Below are positions 14,327 through 19,355 of a DNA stretch of 19,355 bases, piece after piece. The stretch covers positions 12,932-32,286 of the forward strand of contig DQHP01000109.1 of assembly GCA_003524435.1 (NCBI GenBank). The letters are read 5' to 3'. The notes under the pieces are model-generated. The model worked only from the letters and a program-made list of their open reading frames with translations, was not told the DNA's origin and made no database searches. The DNA comes from Microbacterium sp. GTDB taxonomy: Bacteria; Actinomycetota; Actinomycetes; Actinomycetales; Microbacteriaceae. How positions within the stretch are numbered: position 1 is the first letter of the stretch; each line of letters begins with the position of its first letter. Both the position numbers and the translations under genes were made by a program.

Positions 14327-15028
14327 ATGGCCGATCTGATCGACACCACGGAGATGTACCTCCGCACGATTCTCGAACTTGAAGAAGAGAACATTGTGCC
14401 CTTGCGCGCACGCATCTCTGAGCGCCTCGGTCATTCCGGGCCCACCGTCTCGCAGACAGTGGGGCGGATGGAGCGTGACGGGCTTGTGGTCGTCTCTGAA
14501 GATCGCACGCTGCAGCTCACCGATGCGGGGCGCCGTAAGGCCGTTGACGTCATGCGCAAGCACCGGCTGGCCGAACGCCTGCTCTCTGATGTGATTGGGC
14601 TGGACTGGGCATTCGTCCATGAAGAGGCCTGCCGCTGGGAGCACGTGATGAGCGAACAGGTTGAACGTCGCCTGGTAGAACTGCTCGGTCACCCGACGGA
14701 ATCGCCGTATGGCAATCCGATTCCAGGACTTGATCAACTCGGTGGCGACCCCGCACGCACCTTCGATGAGGGAGTGGTAGGACTTGTGCGCAAGCTCAAC
14801 CACGCCAACGAGCCCATCGAGGGCACAGTGCGTCGTCTCGCAGAGCCAGCGCAGGTCGACCCGGAGCTTCTCGAGCAGCTGCGTGACGCGGGCGTCGTGC
14901 CCGGCGCGCACGGCAACTACCGCTTCAACGAGGGCTATGTGCTGATCCAGATGGACGGCAACGATGAGGGTCTGGAGCTTCCCGTCGAACTCGCATCGCA
15001 CATCTTTTTAGTGGGCGATCCGGTCTAA
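14327..15028 (+). CDS. dtxR: iron-dependent repressor of the DtxR/IdeR family
   Basis: A 233-residue metal-responsive repressor. The N-terminal winged helix contains LRARISERLGHSGPTVSQTVGRMERDGLVVV, nearly the same as in Corynebacterium DtxR. All known metal ligands are in place: M10, C102, E105 and H106 (primary site), H79, E83 and H98 (ancillary site), and E173 and Q176 that correspond to E170 and Q173 of DtxR. A shortened SH3-like domain forms the C-terminus, so this is the iron (DtxR/IdeR) class, not the MntR class that lacks it. With Fe(II) it would bind iron boxes and repress iron uptake. GGAGGG stands six bases before the ATG. The likely operator upstream suggests self-control. The family controls genes elsewhere in the genome; serC is divergent and may or may not respond. 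Confidence 0.95.
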   Translation: MADLIDTTEMYLRTILELEEENIVPLRARISERLGHSGPTVSQTVGRMERDGLVVVSEDRTLQLTDAGRRKAVDVMRKHRLAERLLSDVIGLDWAFVHEEACRWEHVMSEQVERRLVELLGHPTESPYGNPIPGLDQLGGDPARTFDEGVVGLVRKLNHANEPIEGTVRRLAEPAQVDPELLEQLRDAGVVPGAHGNYRFNEGYVLIQMDGNDEGLELPVELASHIFLVGDPV

Positions 15029-15086
15029 CGATTCGTCGTCACGGCTGGGTAAGCATCCGCTCTCGGGGGATTGTCAGCGTCTCAGG

Positions 15087-15115
15087 GTGACAGAATCGTT
15101 ATGTTCCGGTAACCT
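15087..15115 (+). promoter_or_regulatory. M23 peptidase promoter with three 11-bp phased pentamers
   Basis: GTGACA (15087-15092, five of six to TTGACA) and TAACCT (15110-15115, TANNNT) are 17 bases apart. The pentamers GTGAC (15087), GTTAT (15098) and GTAAC (15109) are spaced by exactly 11 bases, one helical turn, across the promoter. Direct repeats of GTNAC-like pentamers are the type of site bound by MtrA, which controls wall hydrolases in Actinobacteria; the assignment to MtrA is inference. Confidence 0.5.
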
Positions 15116-15171
15116 CGGGAAAGTCGTTTGTGAAGAAAGCCCGCTCGCGACATCCCGTGAACAACGCCTTT

Positions 15172-15207
15172 CGCTCGCCCCAGACGAGCGCACGCACCCG
15201 AAGCGTG
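15172..15207 (+). promoter_or_regulatory. two adjacent hairpins in the M23 gene leader
   Basis: CGCTCG/CGAGCG (15172-15177 and 15185-15190) and CACGC/GCGTG (15191-15195 and 15203-15207) each enclose seven bases and stand back to back, eight bases before AGGAGG. I could not match this leader to the c-di-AMP (ydaO) riboswitch that often precedes actinobacterial wall hydrolase genes. Confidence 0.35.
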
Positions 15208-15228
15208 AGGGCGCAGGAGGATCACCTT

Positions 15229-16062
15229 TTGGCCGCAGATATCGAACCGTCCGCGAACACATCTGAAAAGACTCTGAAGCGCAAGCGTGCTGTCGCACCT
15301 CGTGACGCCGCGCGCAAGATGATCAAACCGATGCGCTCCATCGCGATCTTTGGTGCTGTGGGCGCTTTGGTTGCCGCAGTCGCACTTCCCGCCTATGCCG
15401 CCTCTTCAGAGACAGTCGACGCTGCAGCAACGTTGCAGCAGATCGCGACAGATGACGCTCAGTCTCTGGTCGTTGCTTCGGCTGCCACGAGCGCTCCGCT
15501 AGACCGCGGTACGTATTCTGCGACGACTCCTGAAGAGATCGAGAAGAAGAAGGCAGAAGAAGCTGCCGCGGCCCGCGCGAAGGCTGAAGCCGCCGCTGCT
15601 GCTGCGAGCGCTTCCTCCTCCCCGCGAGGCGTTGACACCGGTGGGTACGGACTCGTCTCACCCGGCTCGGGCGCCGTCCGCTATCCACTCCCTCCTGGTT
15701 CGTACCATGAGGGCCGCACGATTAGCGGTGGCCACGACGGTGCCGACATGCTCGCGAACGCAGGCACGCCCATTTATGCGACAGCGGCAGGCGTTGTTCG
15801 AGTCTCGAGCGAGAGCCACTACGGCTACGGCGTCGCGGTCGTCATTGACCATGTGATTGCCGGACAGCGTGTTTCGACCACCTACGGCCACATGACCTAC
15901 GGCACGCGCGTCGTGTCGGCGGGGCAGACTGTTGCTGCTGGTCAGATGATCGGACAGGTCGGGAGCACGGGACGCTCCACTGCGAACCACCTTCACTTCG
16001 AGGTATGGGTCAACGGTGGAAAGATGGAGCCATATGCCTGGCTTCGCGCAAACGCGGGCTGA
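15229..16062 (+). CDS. secreted M23-family peptidoglycan endopeptidase
   Basis: A 277-residue exported protein. After a Lys/Arg-rich N-terminal part there is a signal or anchor segment at about 36-57 ending in PAYA-AS, then an Ala/Lys/Glu-rich helix (EEIEKKKAEEAAAARAKA) and an M23 (lysostaphin/LytM-type) domain. The zinc residues are visible: H169 and D173 (GGHDGADM), the catalytic YGH histidine at 221 and HLH at 254-256. It would cut peptide cross-links of the wall. The TTG at 15229 is chosen because AGGAGG lies eight bases upstream and the promoter is placed well ahead; an in-frame GTG at 15130 would give 33 more residues without a ribosome site and with the signal helix buried 66 residues inside. 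Regulation is suggested by the phased repeats at the promoter and by the leader hairpins. Confidence 0.9.
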   Translation: MAADIEPSANTSEKTLKRKRAVAPRDAARKMIKPMRSIAIFGAVGALVAAVALPAYAASSETVDAAATLQQIATDDAQSLVVASAATSAPLDRGTYSATTPEEIEKKKAEEAAAARAKAEAAAAAASASSSPRGVDTGGYGLVSPGSGAVRYPLPPGSYHEGRTISGGHDGADMLANAGTPIYATAAGVVRVSSESHYGYGVAVVIDHVIAGQRVSTTYGHMTYGTRVVSAGQTVAAGQMIGQVGSTGRSTANHLHFEVWVNGGKMEPYAWLRANAG

Positions 16063-16158
16063 TCTGCGTCGTCACAGCTGAGCGTTGTTTTCGGACGACC
16101 CAGTCGACACGCTCCTGAGTGTTCACCTCTCGTTTCGTGTGTTGTCGGCGTAATGAGT

Positions 16159-16164
16159 TAGCCT
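16159..16164 (+). promoter_or_regulatory. possible -10 box for the leader-ORF transcript
   Basis: TAGCCT matches TANNNT and lies 37 bases before the small ORF at 16196. No clear -35 box is seen. A small stem (CCCGT/ACGGG, 16168-16187) with partly masked Shine-Dalgarno bases follows. Confidence 0.25.
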
Positions 16165-16195
16165 GAACCCGTCGTCGCACGAACGGGAGAAGCTG

Positions 16196-16306
16196 ATGGA
16201 ACGAATACCGGGCATCCGCACCACGGATGCACTCGGTCGTTACGTCCTTCGGCATTGCCCGCAGGGATGCACTGAGCTTGTCGTGTGCAAAAGGCGCTGT
16301 CTGTAA
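16196..16306 (+). CDS. small 36-codon ORF, possible leader peptide
   Basis: ATG at 16196 is preceded by GGGAGAAG five bases upstream, and the frame runs 36 codons to TAA at 16304-16306. The peptide has a basic, cysteine-rich end, CPQGCTELVVCKRRCL, with four Cys in sixteen residues. The stop codon is placed in the loop of the terminator that follows, so a ribosome finishing the ORF would cover the left stem arm. This is the geometry of transcription attenuation ahead of the HNH gene, but it may also be a stand-alone small gene with a normal terminator. I do not recognise any family. The DNA is rich in small hairpins (16212-16230, 16268-16289), so an RNA with no translated product is an alternative. 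Confidence 0.4.
   Translation: MERIPGIRTTDALGRYVLRHCPQGCTELVVCKRRCL
16268..16289. repeat. small dyad with a REP-like core
   Basis: TGCAC and GTGCA arms enclose TGAGCTTGTCGT, a core related to that of the REP-like element at 9880-9905. It stands directly in front of the terminator stem and can pair in the RNA. Confidence 0.4.
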
Positions 16307-16323
16307 AAGACAGCGCCTTTTTT
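16289..16323 (+). terminator. strong rho-independent terminator
   Basis: A perfect 14-bp stem (16289-16302 with 16308-16321; core GGCGCTGTCT/AGACAGCGCC), a five-base loop and a run of six or more Ts. It ends 86 bases before the HNH gene start. It can stop transcripts from the M23 gene and/or the 36-codon ORF. Confidence 0.92.
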
Positions 16324-16409
16324 GGTCTCTGCGTACATTCTGCTGTTCGAGTGACGTCGTGTGATTCGAGAGTGCCGGGAAGCCGTCCCGGCGGATCGAG
16401 AGGATGACG

Positions 16410-16907
16410 ATGCGCACACTTGTTCTGAATGCCGGATACGAACCGCTCGCAGTGGTGTCTTTCAAACGAGCCCTCGTGCTCGTGATGAATCAGAAAGCCA
16501 CCGTGATTGAACGCGTGGAGGACGATCCCGTCTGGGCTGCCAGCGGTTTTTACGATCGTCCCGCCGTCATAATTCTGTCGAGATACGTGCGTCTCCCGAT
16601 GAGCCGCCGTGTTCCGGTGACCAGACGCGGGGTGCTGCGCCGGGACAATCACCGTTGCGGATACTGCGGCAAGGCAGCATCCACAATCGATCACGTGCTG
16701 CCACGCTCCCGAGGGGGAGCGGCCTCGTGGGAGAACCTCGTCGCCTGCTGCCTGCGCTGTAACAACGTCAAGAGCGACCGCACACCGCAGGAGATGCGGT
16801 GGGAGTTGCGCTTCGCGCCGCGGCCGCCGCGCGGTGGAGCGTGGACCGTGCGGGGTGCCGAGCGCAGCGATCCATGCTGGGAGCCATATCTGGCGCTAGC
16901 CGCGTAG
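16410..16907 (+). CDS. HNH endonuclease family protein
   Basis: A 165-residue protein of the widespread actinobacterial HNH group. The N-terminal part (MRTLVLNAGYEPLAVVSFKRALVLVMNQKATVIE) is a conserved region, followed by LSRYVRLP and the HNH domain with two zinc CxxC pairs: CGYCG at about residues 83-87 and CCLRCNN at about 114-120, with the catalytic histidine in STIDHVLPRSRGG and the Asn in WENLVACC. Nuclease activity is expected from the motif; its task in this group (repair or nucleic-acid processing) is unknown. The ATG at 16410 is preferred over that at 16404 because GAGAGG ends six bases before it. It lies 86 bases after a strong terminator, so it has its own promoter or depends on read-through. 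Confidence 0.9.
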   Translation: MRTLVLNAGYEPLAVVSFKRALVLVMNQKATVIERVEDDPVWAASGFYDRPAVIILSRYVRLPMSRRVPVTRRGVLRRDNHRCGYCGKAASTIDHVLPRSRGGAASWENLVACCLRCNNVKSDRTPQEMRWELRFAPRPPRGGAWTVRGAERSDPCWEPYLALAA

Positions 16908-16942
16908 GAGGATCATCTTTCCTAGATAGACTGATCAGGCCA

Positions 16943-17014
16943 GCCTCTGTAGCTCAATGGAAGAGCAGTTGCGTCCTAAGCAAACGGTTGGGGGTTCGAG
17001 TCCCTCCAGGGGCA
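16943..17014 (+). tRNA. tRNA-Arg (anticodon CCU)
   Basis: A 72-base cloverleaf: acceptor stem GCCTCTG/CAGGGGC (one T-G wobble at 4-69), D arm GCTC/GAGC, anticodon arm GTTGC/GCAAA with loop GTCCTAA and anticodon CCT at 16975-16977, T arm GGGGG/CCCTC with loop TTCGAGT, and discriminator A at 17014. The first pair of the anticodon stem (G-A) is mismatched. CCA is not encoded. It decodes AGG. The antisense recombinase frame ends inside it and its 3' half is the probable attachment site of the adjacent element. Confidence 0.95.
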
Positions 17015-18691
17015 CTTAATGTCCGAAGTTCCAACATGCAGCCAAATGGATGGTGTTGGGACTTCGGACTCTTGCGTTGCGGCGGCGTGGGCCGCGGACC
17101 AGGTGTGGGCGTCGCGGGCTTTGTCGGGGTCGAGGATGATGCTGAAGGGTTCGGCGAGGACGGGTCGGATGGTGTGGTCTTCGTCGATGTAGATCTTGAC
17201 GAAGAAGGCCTGGTTGCAGAGTCTGCGGGTCTGGTCGTCGCATCCGGTGTGGATGCGGGCGATGTCGGTGGCGAGGTCGAGGCAGTCGCTGATGTGGGTG
17301 CGGGCTTCGGCGTAGTCGTTGTGGTGCTCGGCGAGGCGTGCGTCGATGGTGTCGAGTTCGGCGCGGAGTTTGCCTTGCCGGGTCTTGAGCTGGTCGAGGG
17401 TGATCGCGTCCGCGAGGTGCGCGTCAAGGATGCGTTCCTGGTCAGCGAGATTCTTCACCCTCCGCGCGGTGAGGTCTGCAGCTTCCTCGCTGGCGGATGC
17501 AGTGAGCCGGTCCAGCTCGACGTTCAGGGTCTCACGGAGCACGGCGACGGTCTCGGGCGGGATACGGATGCCCTGGTAGTAGTCCTCGATGAGGGTTTCG
17601 ACGTCGGTGGTGTGCAGGGCGCGCTGGGTGCAGTTGGTGGTCTTCTGGTGTCGGCCGGTGCAGACGAAGTAGGGGTAGATGGTGCCGCTGTTGGAGCGGG
17701 CGTGGTTGATCATCAGTCGTGATTCGCATTGCCCGCAGAACACGGTGCCTTTGAGGTAGTGGTCGTGGGTCTGGGTGCGGTCTCCGGACTGGTTGTGCGC
17801 GCGGAGCACGGCCTGGACGGTGAGCCAGACTTCGGGTTCGACCAGGCGGGGGTGGTCGCCGTCGTAGCGGACGCCTTTGTAGACGACGTCGCCCTTGTAG
17901 TACGGGTTGCAGAGCATCCGGTGCACTGTGGACAGTGCGACGGGCCGGGAGGGGCGCTTCGGTGTCGGCAGCGTCGTGAGCCCTTTGCCGGTGAGTTCGT
18001 TGTGGAGTGCGGAGAGGCTGTAGTTCCCGGACGCGTAGGCCTGGAACGCCCAGGTCACCAGGTGTGCCCGGTCGGGGTCGATCGCGATCCCGCGCACTTC
18101 GCGGCCGAGCTCGTCGCGTTGGAGGGTATTGAGGTAGCCGACGGGTGCCTTGGTCGGGGTGCCGCCGGTCATCGCTTTCTGAGTCATGCCTTTGACGACT
18201 TCGGTGGCGAGGTTGCGGGAGTAGAACTCCGCGATGGTCGACATGATGCCGTGCAGCAGCATCCCGGAGGGGGTTTCGTCGATGTTCTCGGTGGCGGAGA
18301 CGAGGGTGACGCCTGCTTCTTGGAGGGCGTAGTGGATCGCGACGTCATCGGCACGGTTGCGGGCGAGGCGGTCGACTTTGTGGACGATGCAGTACTTCAC
18401 CCGGTGGGCTTTGACGTACCGGATCATGTCTTGCAGAGCGGGCCGGTCGGCTTTCTTCGCGGACTCGCCCGCGTCGACGAACTCCTCGACGATGGTCGCG
18501 CCGATCTGTTCGGCCTTGTGCTGGTTCGCGGCGCGCTGCGCGGGGATCGAGTACCCCTCGTCCTTCCCGCCCTTCTCCGCCTGCTCCTTCGTGGACACCC
18601 GCAGGTAGGACACCGCCTGGGCGAGGTCACGCGCGGGCAACGGCAGACCGGAAGGATCGTGGGGCGGGGTGAGTGCGGCCTGAACAGACAT
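16976..18691 (-). CDS. large serine recombinase (integrase) of a mobile element
   Basis: A 571-residue site-specific recombinase. The N-terminal resolvase catalytic domain has SYLRVSTKEQ with the nucleophilic Ser, DAGESAKKADRPALQDMI and HKVDRLARNRAD; a recombinase domain follows (GYLNTLQRDELGREVRGIAID), then a zinc ribbon (CGQCESRL and VCTGRHQKTTNC) and a coiled-coil region (about 410-490). This is the plan and size of large serine integrases. The ATG at 18691 has GAGAGG seven bases upstream; a frame extending to 18811 is less likely. The last codons (CPWRDSNPQPFA) are the antisense of the tRNA-Arg gene and the TAG stop lies in its anticodon loop, so the C-terminus was set by integration at the tRNA. 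Codon use differs little from the chromosome. Confidence 0.93.
   Translation of the reverse strand: MSVQAALTPPHDPSGLPLPARDLAQAVSYLRVSTKEQAEKGGKDEGYSIPAQRAANQHKAEQIGATIVEEFVDAGESAKKADRPALQDMIRYVKAHRVKYCIVHKVDRLARNRADDVAIHYALQEAGVTLVSATENIDETPSGMLLHGIMSTIAEFYSRNLATEVVKGMTQKAMTGGTPTKAPVGYLNTLQRDELGREVRGIAIDPDRAHLVTWAFQAYASGNYSLSALHNELTGKGLTTLPTPKRPSRPVALSTVHRMLCNPYYKGDVVYKGVRYDGDHPRLVEPEVWLTVQAVLRAHNQSGDRTQTHDHYLKGTVFCGQCESRLMINHARSNSGTIYPYFVCTGRHQKTTNCTQRALHTTDVETLIEDYYQGIRIPPETVAVLRETLNVELDRLTASASEEAADLTARRVKNLADQERILDAHLADAITLDQLKTRQGKLRAELDTIDARLAEHHNDYAEARTHISDCLDLATDIARIHTGCDDQTRRLCNQAFFVKIYIDEDHTIRPVLAEPFSIILDPDKARDAHTWSAAHAAATQESEVPTPSIWLHVGTSDIKCPWRDSNPQPFA
17021..17069. repeat. 16-bp inverted repeat directly after the tRNA
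   Basis: Arms 17021-17036 and 17054-17069 match at 15 of 16 positions (the remaining pair could be a G-U in RNA) around a 17-base loop. It begins six bases after the tRNA and lies in the recombinase 3' region, where it codes part of the tail. It could terminate the tRNA transcript or the recombinase transcript; no T tract is present. Confidence 0.7.
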
Positions 18692-18906
18692 CAGGGGTCC
18701 TCTCGAAGTCAACGAGCAAATAGAACGATCGGCCCGAGAACCAGAGGATGCGGGTGGCGCGTGCGTGACTTCGAGATTCACGAACCCCAGGACCGGGGTT
18801 CGCGGCTGCATTCCCCTTGCCCGTGGCGTGATGCCTGGCAGGGGTCCGCCCTTGTTTTGATACGCACCCCGCGTGTTCCTGTTGGTGTCGGGGCGTGGCT
18901 TGGATG
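18692..18906. other. gene-free 215-bp interval upstream of the recombinase
   Basis: No convincing coding frame. It contains the recombinase ribosome site (GAGAGG, minus strand) and the inverted repeat at 18781-18802. I see no clear promoter pair. Confidence 0.5.
18781..18802. repeat. 8-bp inverted repeat in the recombinase upstream region
   Basis: CGAACCCC and GGGGTTCG enclose AGGACC. It lies 90 bases upstream of the recombinase start and could be an operator or a hairpin at the end of the small-gene transcript. Confidence 0.5.
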
Positions 18907-19143
18907 TTACCTTGGCGCGCCGGTGTTCTGCCGGTGTACCGGGGGTTTCAGCGAGGACGGCGCGGCGGTGTTTTCGCGCTCGGTGCGCGCGTCGGCGACG
19001 CGTTGCAGAGCGAGGCGGATGAACATCTCCGCCAGCTTGTCCACATCCGGCTCGTCACGATGCACCGCCCGCACACTCAGGCGTCGCTCGTCCCGGGGCA
19101 CATAGTCCGTCTTCCGCCGATACGGACGCCTCGCACGTCCCAT
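18907..19143 (-). CDS. small hypothetical protein of the mobile element
   Basis: A 78-residue protein rich in Arg and Asp. The core YRRKTDYVPRDERRLSVRAVHRDEPDVDKLAEMFIRLALQRVADAR has the look of a helical protein; I recall similar short proteins near actinobacterial integrative elements but cannot name a family. A basic N-terminus and a Pro/Ala-rich end flank the core. The ATG at 19143 overlaps the stop of the preceding gene as TGATG, so the two are coupled; the TTG at 19146 is less likely. It is 215 bases upstream of the recombinase gene on the same strand. Confidence 0.7.
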   Translation of the reverse strand: MGRARRPYRRKTDYVPRDERRLSVRAVHRDEPDVDKLAEMFIRLALQRVADARTERENTAAPSSLKPPVHRQNTGAPR

Positions 19144-19355
19144 CAACGACCCCCGTGCTCGTCGGCGATCACACTGCGGATCGTCGCGTCCTGCTCCTCA
19201 CGACGCGCGGCAACCTGCTCGGCGACGAACGCCAGGAAGTCGTCCGTGCGCGCCGTGACGGGGCGTTCCGTGGTGTCAGGCTCGGTCCAGTCCTCGGCCT
19301 CGCCGCCGGGCCAGGTGGTGATGCGGGTGGGGCGGTCGCGGTCGAGGCGGGTGCC
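19143..19355 (-). CDS. partial hypothetical protein of the mobile element (5' end missing)
   Basis: The minus-strand frame is open from the window edge for 70 codons to TGA at 19143-19145. The visible part contains TRITTWPGGEAEDWTEPDTT and TDDFLAFVAEQVAARREEQD, an acidic region followed by a predicted helix. No domain is recognised. It ends in a TGATG overlap with the next gene, which implies an operon with it. Confidence 0.6.
   Translation of the reverse strand, partial: GTRLDRDRPTRITTWPGGEAEDWTEPDTTERPVTARTDDFLAFVAEQVAARREEQDATIRSVIADEHGGR

Larger units (their letters stand above)
17015..19355. mobile_element. left part of an integrated element at tRNA-Arg(CCU)
   Basis: The recombinase gene begins immediately beyond the 3' end of the tRNA and is followed by small accessory genes with MGE-like character, all read towards the tRNA. 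The right end and the second attachment site are outside the window. Whether it is a prophage, an integrative conjugative element or a satellite cannot be told. Confidence 0.6.

Noticed and set aside
15029..15228. c-di-AMP (ydaO-type) riboswitch before the M23 gene
   Set aside because: The gene type and leader length fit, but I could not find the conserved core sequences; only two short hairpins are clear.
16153..16171. Possible DtxR iron box before the leader ORF (TTAGCCT core)
   Set aside because: Only 11 of 19 positions agree with the consensus and the outer half-sites are missing.
16799..17722. 307-codon plus-strand frame running through the HNH end, tRNA and recombinase
   Set aside because: It crosses the tRNA gene and is antisense to the recombinase; low-complexity Val/Gly/Asp product.
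17729..19105. 458-codon plus-strand frame over the recombinase and small genes
   Set aside because: Antisense shadow; the Gly/Val/Asp-rich product looks random and the minus strand carries clear motifs.
1..19355. CRISPR arrays, insertion sequences, rRNA genes
   Set aside because: No regularly spaced repeats, transposase frames or rRNA-like sequence were seen; the few tandem repeats (6260-6290, 9852-9893) are short and coding.

Overview
The window is high-GC chromosomal DNA from an actinobacterium, most likely a member of the Microbacteriaceae such as Microbacterium; the genus is an inference. The support is the gene content: lone groL with HrcA operators, a WXG100 protein, a bacterial XPB helicase, DUF3263, DUF3027 and DUF2332 proteins, a LytR_C protein and an iron-type DtxR regulator. 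High-GC codon use, GTG/TTG starts and TANNNT boxes 6-8 bases before several start codons (leaderless genes) agree with this.

Layout, left to right. 1-3500: the end of a YdcZ-type DMT transporter, a coupled msrB-nitroreductase pair on the minus strand, then DUF2332, DUF3263 and LytR_C genes on the plus strand. 3500-5600: groL behind a promoter carrying two tandem CIRCE operators, a strong bidirectional terminator, and an orphan WXG100 gene facing it. 5690-8126: an OmpR-type response regulator and its histidine kinase. 8145-11922: a minus-strand group of a small membrane protein, a helicase-associated protein without Walker motifs, and XPB. 12018-13011: a cold-shock-domain protein overlapping a DUF3027 protein with a very acidic tail. 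13110-15028: serC and a DtxR/IdeR regulator, divergent, with an iron-box-like site and a second perfect dyad between them. 15087-16062: an exported M23 peptidase behind a structured leader and a promoter with three pentamers phased at 11 bp. 16196-16323: an undescribed 36-codon ORF whose stop codon lies in the loop of a strong terminator, ahead of an HNH endonuclease gene (16410-16907). 16943-17014: tRNA-Arg(CCU). From the tRNA 3' end to the window edge: the left part of a mobile element with a large serine recombinase and two small coupled accessory genes.

Most of the window is conserved housekeeping and stress-response chromosome; the accessory part is the last 2.3 kb. No CRISPR array, insertion sequence, rRNA gene or complete defence system is visible. 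The observations most worth a second look are the leader-ORF/terminator unit before the HNH gene, the 11-bp phased repeats before the M23 gene, the leaderless start geometry, a strongly recurrent GGATGC/GCATCC hexamer, a REP-like element translated into a protein C-terminus, a repeat-bearing insertion in the kinase ATPase domain, and the recombinase reading frame that ends inside the tRNA gene.
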